Assembly: GCA_004194705.1 (NCBI GenBank)
Contig: SADC01000161.1
Location: 123,587 to 187,586 of the forward strand
Reading direction: 5' to 3'
DNA length: 64,000 nucleotides
DNA from: Ditylenchus dipsaci
Taxonomy: Eukaryota; Nematoda; Chromadorea; Rhabditida; Anguinidae
This document shows, one piece after another, positions 11,801 through 20,659 of this stretch (its first letter is position 1; each line of letters starts with the position of its first letter). The translations under genes were made by a program, and so were the position numbers. The notes beneath the pieces are model-generated. The model was not told where the DNA came from. It searched no databases and saw nothing but the letters and a program-made list of their open reading frames with translations.

Positions 11801-13160
11801 ATACAAAATACAGTCACAGTGTGTGTCCAATGACGCGGAAAAGTGTGACTGCGACTGTGACTGCGACGTAAATTCAAATCGATTTGAAGCGTCAGTCGCA
11901 GTCGCAGTCGCAGTCACACTTTTCCGCGCTATTGAACACACACTGTGACTGTGACTGCGACTGTGACTGTGACTGCGACTGTGACTGCGACTGTTTATGT
12001 GTGTCCAATGACGCGGAAAAGTCGCAGTCACACTTTTCCGCGTCATTGGACACGTAGTGTTACTACCGTTGTTTAAATCTTCGCGAAATTTCTTTAATCG
12101 CAAACACTGCTCCCGAATATTCGCGAATATATGCGCGAATATTCGTCCGAAGATTCGGACCGTACAACTCTATATTCCGCTCCCGGGATTAAAATAAGCG
12201 AATTTTTTATCATGATGGTAAAAAAAGGTTGGAAATAACCCCCGATGGTAATGACATCTCAACTTTGTAATTTAGAATGATGACGGTCGCTCCTTCGTAA
12301 ACATTCCTACGCTTATTAACTACTACCAATTACATGTGCTCAAAAGGTTTGCAGAATCTATTATTCTACTGTTTTTACTAATTACTTGCCCATTCTAGAG
12401 CTGTCTCTCCAAGCCAGTGCCAAAGCAAGCTATTTGCAGGGTGATTTGCAGATTCAAATTTGATGGTGTAACAATCACTGATCTTCCCTTTGATAGAGGC
12501 GAGATACTAGACATAATTGGCAAACCCGAGGAAGGCTGGTGGACCGCCAGAAATGCTCTCAAAATCACAGGCCTCATTCCAGTCAACCATGTTAAATTAG
12601 TTAGGATTCTTGAAAAAACATATAAATCTTTTTTTGTTTAAAAAATGATTTAAGTATGAAGAAGGAGACGAAATTAGCCTACAAAACCCCAGCACCCACA
12701 GCAGTTCAGGCGGGTCATGTGACAAGAGGTTTAGCACACAATCCACAGCATCTGACAGATCCAACAAACGCTCTAGTGAACCGGACTTTGAAAGGTTAAA
12801 GTACTTTAAGCCACCAGCATGGGTGAAAGTTGTGGCGAGAGGTATCCTAGTATTTATGATCTGGAGGCTTTAGTTTTGAAGGTAAAACTTGATAGCTTTG
12901 TCAATTTCATTGAAGATTTATAGTGGATTTGACAATTTTTATTTTAATTTCAGAAAGACAAGATTATATACCTTTCTGAATTACTGCCAACCGGGATGTG
13001 CAGAGGTGATTTTGATTACCTAAAACCTTTTTACCACCGATTTTACAGGCATGACAGAAGCAGATGGAAAAGTCGGACTGTTTCCTTCTCTTACGTTGAG
13101 CCCACAGATTTACCTTTGGATGGTGGGCCTGGACTGTCTCCAAATAGTGATGTTATTTGA
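8883..13160 (+). CDS. Crk: Crk-family SH2-SH3-SH3 adaptor protein
   Basis: Crk adaptors link tyrosine-phosphorylated scaffolds, through SH2, to DOCK/C3G-type exchange factors, through the first SH3, in cell movement and engulfment signalling. Inferred exons: 8883-8954, 9003-9078, 9130-9209, 12276-12346, 12399-12599, 12655-12881, 12954-13005, 13049-13160. SH2 signs: FFGRMDREEAE, FLLRESSSRPGGYSLS, FHYLIQKK, SFVNIPTLINYYQLHVL. First SH3: DLPFDRGEILDIIGKPEEGWW and GLIPVNHVKL, very close to the Crk N-terminal SH3. Second SH3: YPSIYDLEALVLK and KVGLFPSL. Total about 297 residues, as in Crk-II. The frame is broken near 8929, 9172, 12412, 12841 and 13093, and a TGA lies at 9016-9018 inside SH2, yet splice sites and domain order are intact. 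Assembly error is more likely than a dead gene. Confidence 0.88.
9474..9846. mobile_element. Pogo/Tigger-like MITE in Crk intron 3
   Basis: The left end TGATTCTCGTTTATACGAC and right end GTGTCGATAAATGAGAGTTG are near inverted copies. The interior holds a GACAGTCTGG-family hairpin (9585-9765). No open frame. Confidence 0.55.
10040..10640. mobile_element. GAGATGCGCACACAC-family repeat, split by a hAT MITE
   Basis: Core words GGGGTTGAGATGCGCACAC, CTTAGACACAAATCACTCG and GGATGCATAAAAAA are shared with copies at 17756-17875, 38130-38245, 46240-46320, 48540-48590 and 54175-54290. Compared with 17826-17875, this copy is interrupted within ATGCATAC(C)AGAGTTTCT by the element at 10225-10592. Confidence 0.65.
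10225..10592. mobile_element. hAT MITE (CAGTGCTG ends), exact 8-bp target duplication
   Basis: The ends CAGTGCTGTAAAT and ATTTACAGCACTG are flanked by ATACCAGA at 10217-10224 and 10593-10600. The whole 368 bp folds back on itself around 10400, with GGCACCGG words repeated along both arms. It carries no gene. It sits inside another repeat copy, so the order of insertion can be read. Confidence 0.85.
10972..12059. mobile_element. Foldback element with minisatellite arms, Crk intron 3
   Basis: The ends CACTACGTGTCCAATGACGC and their reverse complement are each preceded or followed by TTA, which would fit a 3-bp TWA-type target duplication as in PIF/Harbinger elements. At 10980-11290 a unit of GTGTCCAATGACGCGGCAAA plus CAGTCGCAGTCACAGTC runs about four times; 11811-12050 holds mirrored copies. 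The core (11385-11560 against 11585-11755) is an almost perfect 170-bp hairpin. Serine/glutamine-rich open frames here are by-products of the CAGTCACAGTCG array. Confidence 0.72.
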
Positions 13161-13739
13161 TATTTTCGTATTCATTAAAACTGAAAATCTGGGCTAGGAC
13201 ACTTGGCGGTGGAGCAGTTTCTTTAAAATCAAAAATGATAATTATCAATAAGAAAAGAAAAAAGGGACAAATGCCTTGACGCCATCTCTGACCTTCAGTG
13301 TTCTTTTCCCCTGAAAGTTGAAGAAAGCTTTAAATAATTCTGTTCAATTGTTTTCGATTGTTTTTAAAACTTCGCTTACTTATTTTGGTCTGTATATTGA
13401 TCTCTTCAAAAGGCTTCAGTATTCACTCACGTTTGTCTGTTGGCCTTTATTGGATCCAGTCTTCTGTAACATTCAATCATCCAGCATTTCTATTTGCAGT
13501 AGTTTAATTTTTTGCTTGCTAAACTCAATTTGGTGCTCACTTTGTAAGATAAATCAGCATTTGTGCCTTTGTGTGTAAAATATTTCGAGAAATAAATGCT
13601 TTTACTTCAAGCAGTATCATGCCAACATGGTTTTCAAAAATAAAATTCGACTTACATTTTCATCTCCACTATATGCAGGTGTATCAAGAAACTTCCCTTT
13701 TTTAAAGTGCCTAGGTCGTTTTATTTAATTCTATTTTAA
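13161..13739. other. Crk 3' flank, no gene seen
   Basis: AT-rich sequence after the Crk stop. The open frame at 13318-13578 has no recognisable domain or splice context and is not called a gene. Confidence 0.4.
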
Positions 13740-13970
13740 CAGATCGATTTTTCTTTGGTATATTGGTATATGATGTGAAAACACGATTTTGTTTGATATT
13801 CCCTAGGGAGGTTGCTGCAGTTGCACTGCAGGGCTCGGCAGTTATGGTCGTGTTTTCTGGATAAATGAAGCTCCAAGCCACAAGAGGACCAAGCAAAAAT
13901 CTTGTTTTTGACTTTTTACACCAAAAAAAATATTCGGCAAGAAAAATTAATTGGCGAAAACAGAATTTCA
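13740..13970. mobile_element. Foldback repeat, ACCAAGCAAAAATC(G/T)TGTTTTTGAC family
   Basis: GTGAAAACACGATTTTGTTTG on the left is answered by CAAAAATCTTGTTTTTGAC on the right. The best copy is at 37150-37390. Confidence 0.55.
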
Positions 13971-14052
13971 AAAATCGCTCTAGAAAAAAGTTATGGCCAT
14001 TTCAAGACCGGGCAATTTCTCATTACATCCTGTAATTTATTTTCACATTTCA

Positions 14053-14874
14053 GTATGGACTTCAAGTTTATTCTGAGTAATGTAGCTGGTCCAGGTATCG
14101 AGCAGGAAGAGCTTACTGAAGATCTGGAGGGTTGTTCTTGCGAGGATCAATGCACGTTGGAAGCTGGCTGCTCATGTCTGAAATTTGCAAATGTAGGTGA
14201 AAGAAAGTATTAGCATTAGTCCTCTGTCCACATGTTCTAGGCCAACAATTACGATGAGACTGGGTGTTTTCTCCATTCTTCTGATGTTACGCTTCCCTTT
14301 TTCGAGTGTCATAGCGATTGTCTGTGTATGCAAAGGCGGAGACCATGTCGCAATCGCATAATTCAACTAGGAATTCGATTGCACGTGGAGTAGATTTTTA
14401 ATCTCTGTTGTTTCGCATCCCATTCCAGTGATTGAAAATTCAGTTAGTTCTGTCTCGAGACAAGGGGTTTGGAATGGTAGCCAAACAGCAGATCAAAGCA
14501 GGACAGTTTGTCGTCGAATACGTCGGTGAAGTCATTTCTAAAGAAGAGGCCATCAGAAGAGCTACTACTATATTGTCTGAAGAACACAACTACATTCTAG
14601 CTATCAATGAACACATCCAAGGTTTGAATAGTTGGAATAGTTTTACAGAATATGATCGAAAATCTCTAGGAGAATTACGACCAACCTTTATTGATGCTCG
14701 TTTGAAGTCAAATATGGGCAGGTGATTAGCTTGCCAACTGCTATTGAAGAACCTTATTTCCCGTTTTCAGGTTCGTGAATCACAGCTGTCAGCCGAATTT
14801 ATTCCCACAAGTCTTTCGAATTGGCAATGTAGTTCCAAAGCTAGCCTTATTTGCATTACGCGACATCTCATTGG
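14053..14874 (+). CDS. SETMAR/SET-23-class histone-lysine methyltransferase, 3' end missing
   Basis: The family methylates histone H3 lysines from S-adenosylmethionine. Exons: 14053-14192, 14241-14384, 14444-14621, 14670-14721, 14771-14874. The 48-nt intron 14622-14669 is a multiple of three without stops, so it can be mistaken for coding. Pre-SET cysteines lie in GCSCEDQCTLEAGCSCLKFA, then NYDETGCF, CHSDCLC, PCRNRIIQLGI. SET signs: DKGFGMVAKQQIKAGQFVVE, YVGEVISKEEAIRRA, HNYILAINEHIQ, FIDARLKSNMGRFVNHSCQPN, VPKLALFALRDISLG. The closing (E)ELxYDY motif and the Cys-rich post-SET are not found after the GTATGG donor at 14875; a distant exon among the repeats, or truncation, is possible. A TTTCAG directly precedes the first ATG, so an upstream exon is possible too. 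No mariner transposase is fused in frame. Confidence 0.85.
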
Positions 14875-14989
14875 GTATGGATTTTCAGTCATTTTTGTGA
14901 CAGATAGTTAGCGAGAATCTCAGGGTTGCGATCTCAAAACTTTAAAAATACATTTTCGTAAGAAGGACTGAAATCATAACAGGAAAGCG

Positions 14990-15780
14990 AATAATTATTT
15001 CTCAAAGGCTGAAATATTTTTACCCCGTCCAATTGTTCTTTTACCTCTTAAAATTATTCTTTTACCCCGTGAAATTATTTTTTACCCCGTCAAATTTTGT
15101 AGCTTGATTTTTATCACAAAAAGCTTTTGATTGATTCTAGGTTTTTATCGCAGTGTGAAGCCCTGGATCTCAGCTTTCTAGCAAGCTATCAACTGACTCA
15201 CGCAGATTATAAAAGTTGGGGCTCTGTTCACCTTTAGCACGCCAAATTTTTTTGCCTTGGTCCCCCCCTGTTATTTATTGTTGAAAATTGCCTTAGTCCC
15301 TTCTGTCCATTATAGTCATATAATATGACTCATATTGATACTGTGATTACGGTGATCATGGTGAATATGGTTAACATGATCACCTTGACCATAATTTCCT
15401 TTAAAAACAGGAGGGCCAAGGCAAAAAAATTTGGCGTGCTAAAGGTGAACAGAGCCAAAGTTGGAGAAAGAAGGCTTTGTATGGAACAAATTGTTCAGAA
15501 AGTTGGGTCTATACAAAGACTTTTTCTCCAATTTTTAAAATCTCGGTGAATAAGTTAATAACTCCTTTGAAAGCTGAGATCCAGGGTTACACGCTGGTAT
15601 GATAACTTTAAAAAAATTAAAAAAATTAAAAAAATTAAAAAAAAAAAAATTGATGAAATATTTGAGAGAAACAAATTCTTACAATATGGCGGGTTAAAAG
15701 ATAATTTGACGGGGGAAGTACTTACAGCCTCTCTCAAGTGAATATTTGCTCGGAGACAGACCATATATAAAACGTGGTTG
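14990..15780. mobile_element. Foldback element with TTTTACCCCGT iterons
   Basis: The word TTTTACCCCGTSAAATTATTC repeats about four times at 15018-15115. GGCGGGTTAAAAGATAATTTGACGGG answers on the right. The inner arms CTGGATCTCAGCTTTCTAGC and AAAGCTGAGATCCAGGG are inverted. The same family lies at 22490-22870, with fragments at 29930-29990 and 40430-40470. Confidence 0.65.
15215..15465. mobile_element. Nested hairpin with CCTTGGTCCCCCC ends
   Basis: AACTTTGGCTCTGTTCACC in the right arm mirrors the left arm. Both arms contain the GGACCAAGGCAAA word. It is inserted in the 14990-15780 element. Confidence 0.6.
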
Positions 15781-16009
15781 GTATTACAGTAGTGCCTGCT
15801 GAGAAGTTAGTCCTAAACTAACTGATCAGCTCTTTGAAAGGAATAGCCTTTTTATCTAATGCTTATTGGTATTCGGAAGCGAAAAAATTTGACGTAAGAC
15901 TTTAGGAATGAAAAAAGATTGGGGTCCGAAAAAATACAAATCTTTTTTAAAAAAAGATCGAAGCCCTGCTCATACTTGTTCATTGCGATTGAACAGTCCT
16001 TACTTTGGA

Positions 16010-16140
16010 TTTTTGGTGCGGGGGGATTTTGGGCGGGGGGATTTTGGTGCGGGGGGATTTTGGGCGGGGGATTTTGGGCGGGGGGATTTTGTGCGGGGGG
16101 ATTTTGGGCCCGGGGGGATTTCGGCGCGGGGGGATTTTGT
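16010..16140 (+). repeat. G-run tandem repeat (GGGGGATTTTGGGC unit)
   Basis: About eight copies of a 15-17 bp unit, each with a run of five or six G and then TTTTGGG. The overlapping glycine/phenylalanine-rich frames are artefacts of the repeat. The regular G-runs on one strand could form G-quadruplexes. Confidence 0.8.
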
Positions 16141-16350
16141 CACGTACCGTTCCGATTTTGCCGATCATTTTTCAGAAAACAATGGTTTTGACATTTAAAA
16201 AGCAAAAACTCCCATTAACATACACCTGTTTTGGATTTCGGTGTATGTTAATGGGAGTTTTTGCTTTTTAAATGTCAAAATCATTGTTTTCTGCAAAAAT
16301 GATCGGCAAATTCAAATCCTTGCGATATTTGCGACTAGACTGTCAAAACA
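16140..16350. mobile_element. Foldback MITE, GACAGTCTGG family
   Basis: A nearly perfect hairpin: TTTTGCCGATCATTTTTCAG and AAAGCAAAAACTCCCATTAA mirrored around 16230. The right flank TTGCGATATTTGCGACTAGAC matches the other family members. Confidence 0.75.
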
Positions 16351-16798
16351 GAAATGGAAAAAAATTGAAAAAATGGGGCTAAAAAAATGCCGGACCCTAG
16401 GCGGGAACGAACTTTTGGGGTATATGTTATTGGAAGCGTCGACTTGGGAGCGTACATATGGTGATTCCAACAAACCCTGAAAATTAGTGAGGTGAATATC
16501 ATCAAAAATATTTTTTAAAGACTCCAAAAATCGAGGTAAAAAAGTGTCAGACCCATGGCGTGAACAAACTCTTGGGTGCCGGATAAACGAGGTTTGACTG
16601 TAAATTTCACGTTGCAACTGCATACAGCTTGACGAAGTCGTTAGTGCATGTATCGTCAAGTCACATGTTTTTAAGTGGCATCTATGAACTTTGTCAGGCT
16701 GTATCGAATTCCACTTTCTATGTGCCTTCGTGCTCCATATCCAATTCATCCCAATTCACCCCAGAAGCGAGCAGATAATGGCATCGTAGGTTTCTGAT

Positions 16799-17318
16799 TA
16801 GGGTTGTTTGAAGTAGTCTTATTCGAAAATCCTGGTTTTGTTTCAGCATAATTTTTCAGCCCGTCAAATCTCTTTTTTAAGCTGTCCTGTGAATCGACTT
16901 TTTATATGCAAGACACTTCAAAGTATATCTCTAAAACACAATAAATAAAAATTTTAGACCCTATATGACAATAGGTACCGATTTCATAAAAGGGTCCCCC
17001 TGTGGCTTTTTCAATTTTTTTGTTACGCATATGCAGTGTATTTTTTTTATTTAGCAAAATGGTACGCAAACATCTTGTTGAGAATAAAAGGCGATCCATT
17101 TGAAAATAATCCGTCTGGCCTGGCCCGGAAAATTCTGCTTTATCTGCTCGTTTCATCATTATTTTGAAAAAAAAACCACAGGGGGACTCTTTGTGAAATC
17201 GGTACCTATTGTCATATAGGGCCAAATTTTACAGGCTGCTAAAAAGTGTTCGAAAGGCCATCCTTTAGTCACTGGTACGAAATAAGACTACCTCGCGAGG
17301 TCGAGCTCGACAACCCTA
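16799..17318. mobile_element. hAT-like MITE (TAGGGTTG ends)
   Basis: The ends TAGGGTTG and CAACCCTA match those of the hAT elements at 1924-3050 and 50143-50276. The flanks TTTCTGAT and TTTCCGAC agree at 6 of 8 positions, as in a decayed 8-bp duplication. Inside, GGTACCGATTTCA...AAAGGGTCCCCCTGTGG at 16975-17010 is mirrored at 17175-17220. Confidence 0.62.
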
Positions 17319-17519
17319 TTTCCGACTCAAATTTTTTTGCCATGACAATTTTAGAAACAGGAGCCGGGCCTTTATTAGAAAAAATACGGTAAGAGATAAG
17401 ATAACGTTAAAGTTAGATTATTTTAGCTAGAGGATGCACTACTTAACTTTTTTGATATTAAGTTTTTTTGCATAGTTTGTGAGTTTTTAAAGACTTTATG
17501 TGTCATTATTATGGTGCAT

Positions 17520-18127
17520 AGACGTTTCGCCACCTTTTGGACATTTGTCCAAAAGGTGGCGAACCGCTAATTTCGCCTTGATCCCTCCTGTTAATTTTTT
17601 TCAGTCTAATTGCGTCGAAAACTGTTCCATAGGACGTTTTCCCTCATTCTTTAACGGAAAGACGGATTGTATATCAAAATTTGGGTGCTTCTTTATTCCC
17701 CCTCCTCGGATTTTTGAAAAGTTACCCAAAAATTACCAAGAAAAGTTACCCCATGGGGGTTGGTTGCTTGAAGTTGAGATGCGCACACACATACCCGAGA
17801 CACAAATCACTCGAAAATGACTGTGGATGCATAAAAAAATATGCATACAAGAGTTTCTTTAAGCGGTAGGCCACAGAAAGTGATAACCTGTTCAAAATCT
17901 AGCATTTTTTTTCTATATTTTGCTTAAAAAGGGTTAAAATTTGGTCAAAAATACCCTAAAAAGGCCACCTACACCCTCGAAAAATGAGGGAAAACGTTTT
18001 ATGGCACGGTTTCTTGCGCAATTAGACTGAAAAAAAATTGCAAAAAAAAAATCAACAGGGGGAACCAAGGCAAAATTAGCGATTCGTCACCTTTTGGACA
18101 AATGTCCAAAAGGTGGCGAAACGTCCC
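17520..18127. mobile_element. Element with small hairpins at each end
   Basis: Each end is itself a hairpin, GCCACCTTTTGGAC / GTCCAAAAGGTGGC, followed inward by the CCTTGATCCCTCCTGTT / AACAGGGGGAACCAAGG word and CAGTCTAATTGCG. The interior carries a copy of the GAGATGCGCACACAC family (17756-17875). Confidence 0.65.
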
Positions 18128-18136
18128 TTTACCATT

Positions 18137-18526
18137 ATTATTTTGGTACTAATTCGGTTTACACCCACCCCCAGTTTTTGGTTTATCGGTTTCTATGTTG
18201 CGACAAACATATTTTATTTATTCACATACATACAGTTCAACAATCTGAGACCATAAATAAAACATACTATCATTTCCACTGAACTTTCGACGCCAAACAA
18301 AATCTGAGACATAACTTTTAAAACAGAACGATGTGTGCCATATTCTAGCTTGTGCCTTCTCTTGAACTTCTGCCATGTTGATTCGATCGTCTGAGTGTGC
18401 GCTCCAGTCTCCGGATTGACGAAATTGACTGAGTGATTGACAAAAACAAGAACACGACCAAAAATAGCAAATGCAAAAAAAAAATAAAAAATGGGGGTGG
18501 GGTGTAAACCGAATTAGTACCATTAT
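18137..18526. mobile_element. Inverted-repeat element with TTGGTACTAATTCGG ends
   Basis: Left TTGGTACTAATTCGGTTTAC returns at 18503-18526 as GTAAACCGAATTAGTACC. No convincing coding content. Confidence 0.6.
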
Positions 18527-18752
18527 TTTTAATGTACAGGGTGGTGCAAAAAAGATGCGGCCACTTAAAAAAAATCAAAAATGCGAACATCGTCTATTTT
18601 TCTTTTTTTGCAGCAGTTTGTGCTATTATTGTGCTCTTTGTTCTTTTTTATTCGTCCTGATGTGTTACGCCATTTTATGACGAGATTTCAACAGGTTACT
18701 TGTGACCGTTAATGCGTCAAAACTCACGTCTACAAAAATACTATTTCAGGTG

Positions 18753-18905
18753 ATGGCTCACATCACAAAGCCAGATCTGCGCGCCTCAATGGTTTACCAA
18801 CGGCGAAATGAGGTCTCTGTCAGCCGTTCGGGGCAAAGCTTTTCGGCTTCATGAGAAACACTGTTCGAGATTCTAAGACTTGTTGGACTTGTTCTATATC
18901 CGAAA
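18753..18905 (+). pseudogene. Mariner transposase N-terminal helix-turn-helix remnant
   Basis: MAHITKPDLRASMVYQRRNE followed, after a frame change, by RNTVRDSKT resembles the paired-type DNA-binding region of Tc1/mariner transposases. Frames are broken. It has the same strand and order as the C-terminal piece at 20060-20228. Confidence 0.5.
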
Positions 18906-19007
18906 CAGATGGGTTTAAAACAGGGCTGCCATCTTAAAATTTAAAAAATTCAAAAAAAAAGAAGTTTGAAGGAAAAGTGCATTTTATCTAGTGCTTATTG
19001 CCATTTT

Positions 19008-19912
19008 AAAGGGGTTGGGGGGGGGGGGGGACTTTATATACGCATCGCCTTAGGTCACAGGTTCGACTACCAATGGCTGCAGACCTTATTTTTTTTCTCT
19101 TTTTCTTTAGAAGTTTAGTTTCAAAATGTAGCCAAGATTCTGGGCTTTCATTTGAGCTATCATACAAATGAAAAGTTGGTAGAAAGTTAGGGCTAAAATA
19201 TAAAAAATCCAATTCGGTGAAATTCTTGATAAGACTATACAGTCAACTCTCGATTTAACGAACCCCGATTTAACGAACCTTTTTTTGGTGCCTATTTGGC
19301 CAGCGATTAAATAAAATGACTAAAATAAGCTCTCGATTTAACGAAACTCTTGATTTAACGAACCTTTTTGGTGCCTATTTGGCCAGCGATTAAATAAAAT
19401 GACTAAAATAAGCTCTCGATTTAACGAAACTCTCGATTCAACGAACATTTTTGCCGGTCCCCAGGGGTTCGTTAAATAGAGAGTTGACTGTACCAGTACT
19501 TTTCGGTAGTATCCTGGAACTGACGTTTTTTCCCAATTTTAATTTACATGCTCATTTGTAACCTTACACTCAAAATGAGCTTACACTCAAAGCTCTGCTT
19601 CTTGCCGTCATTTTCAGCATACGGTTGTATAAAATCATCCAAATTGAAATCGCAAAAAATCTCAGTTCCTAGTACGCATCATTTTCGGTAGTTTCCTTTA
19701 ATTTTGATAGTCATTGCCAAAAATCGCAAAATTGAGACAGTTACTGACAGCAAAGCAGTGCTGGAAAAGGTTGCCATCGATTGCTCGATGACTTTTGGAC
19801 CTGAAAGTCAAAAAACTAACTAAAAAGTGAATTAAAAACCCCCAGAGGGACTAGAACTTTCGACAAAAGGCGATGCGTATATAAAGTTGCCACCCACCCC
19901 CCCCCCTTTACA
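19008..19912. mobile_element. Poly-G-ended repeat with tRNA-like box B, nested in mariner
   Basis: The ends are a G-run plus ACTTTATATACGCATCGCC and its mirror GGCGATGCGTATATAAAGT followed by a C-run. Near the left end is GGTTCGACTACC, close to the Pol III box B consensus GGTTCGANTCC. A second, similar-sized copy lies at 30855-31655, and a weak relic at 33790-33920. This copy also holds an AACTCTCGATTTAACGAAC iteron block (19235-19495). Confidence 0.6.
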
Positions 19913-20059
19913 GCAAAAAAATAAGATTTTGACTAAAACTTCGAAGATAAAAAAGATTTGGGGTCCCAAAAAAGGACAAATATTTTTAAAAAGGACATAT
20001 GGCAGCCCTGATTTTAAATCTTTCAAAATTTCTGTCATGCCTTTTATGTGCTCTTTTCA

Positions 20060-20228
20060 CATATTATGGTCTGGGCAGGGATTTTGTATGGGGAAAAAAT
20101 GCCGTTGGTCTTTATCAATCCAAACTTTCGCTACAACCAGGTCTACTACAGGCAGAAAATCTTGCGTGAAGTGATTCGCCCGTGGGCTCAGCGTCAAAGA
20201 AGCAGATCTTGGACATTTCTACAGGTCA
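20060..20228 (+). pseudogene. Mariner transposase DDE-core remnant
   Basis: The translation MVWAGILYGEKMPLVFINPN, then VYYRQKILREVIRPWAQ and SWTFLQ, matches the region around the second catalytic Asp of Tc1/mariner transposases (MVWGGIS...PLVFI...YV..L...V.PW). The expected QQDGAPxH stretch is not preserved beyond FLQ. Confidence 0.65.
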
Positions 20229-20659
20229 GCCGACTGTAATTGAAAGTTTGAAAAACTTCTCACTTATATCTTTGATTTTGTTTCATTTGTGTGATTAAAA
20301 ATAGGTCTTTTGTATTGGCCATTGTTGAGGAGGTTACCGAGGGCTTGCCACCCAAAAATCTGGAACCGATCGGGCCAAGGGGTACATACGTGAATTTAAA
20401 AAAAATGGCCGATTTTTTTTGCGCCACCCTGTGTATTATATTTTAATACAATGTTTTAAAAGTTGATTTTTTTTTCAGTTAAGAATCTTAGGCATTAAAG
20501 GGCCTGACCTCTTCCTACTCGGTGGTCCCCGCCAATTCAAAAATTTTCCTTGATCACTGGACTTCTGTACGGATTTTTTCCGCTAGGTTTCTAACAAAAC
20601 TAAGCCTAAAATTTGATTTCAGGCCTAGTTTTGTTTCAGACAACCTAATATTTTGAAGC

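Larger units (their letters stand above)
18535..20436 (+). mobile_element. Decayed Tc1/mariner element
   Basis: The ends CAGGGTGGTGCAAAAAAG and TTTTTTGCGCCACCCTG are inverted, next to TA. CACCCTGTA-type ends are common in this superfamily. A second repeat (about 19008-19912) is inserted inside, and the remaining transposase is in pieces. Confidence 0.72.

Noticed and set aside
8883..13160. Crk as a dead pseudogene
   Set aside because: Splice sites, exon phases and core residues are intact, and the slips are single-base changes of the kind also seen between the piggyBac arms.
15908..16271. Gly/Phe- and Pro-rich open frames
   Set aside because: They follow from the GGGGGATTTTGGGC repeat. Three frames are open at once.
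14053..20228. A SET-transposase fusion gene
   Set aside because: No continuous frame or splice chain joins the SET exons to the broken mariner pieces, and the mariner has its own ends.
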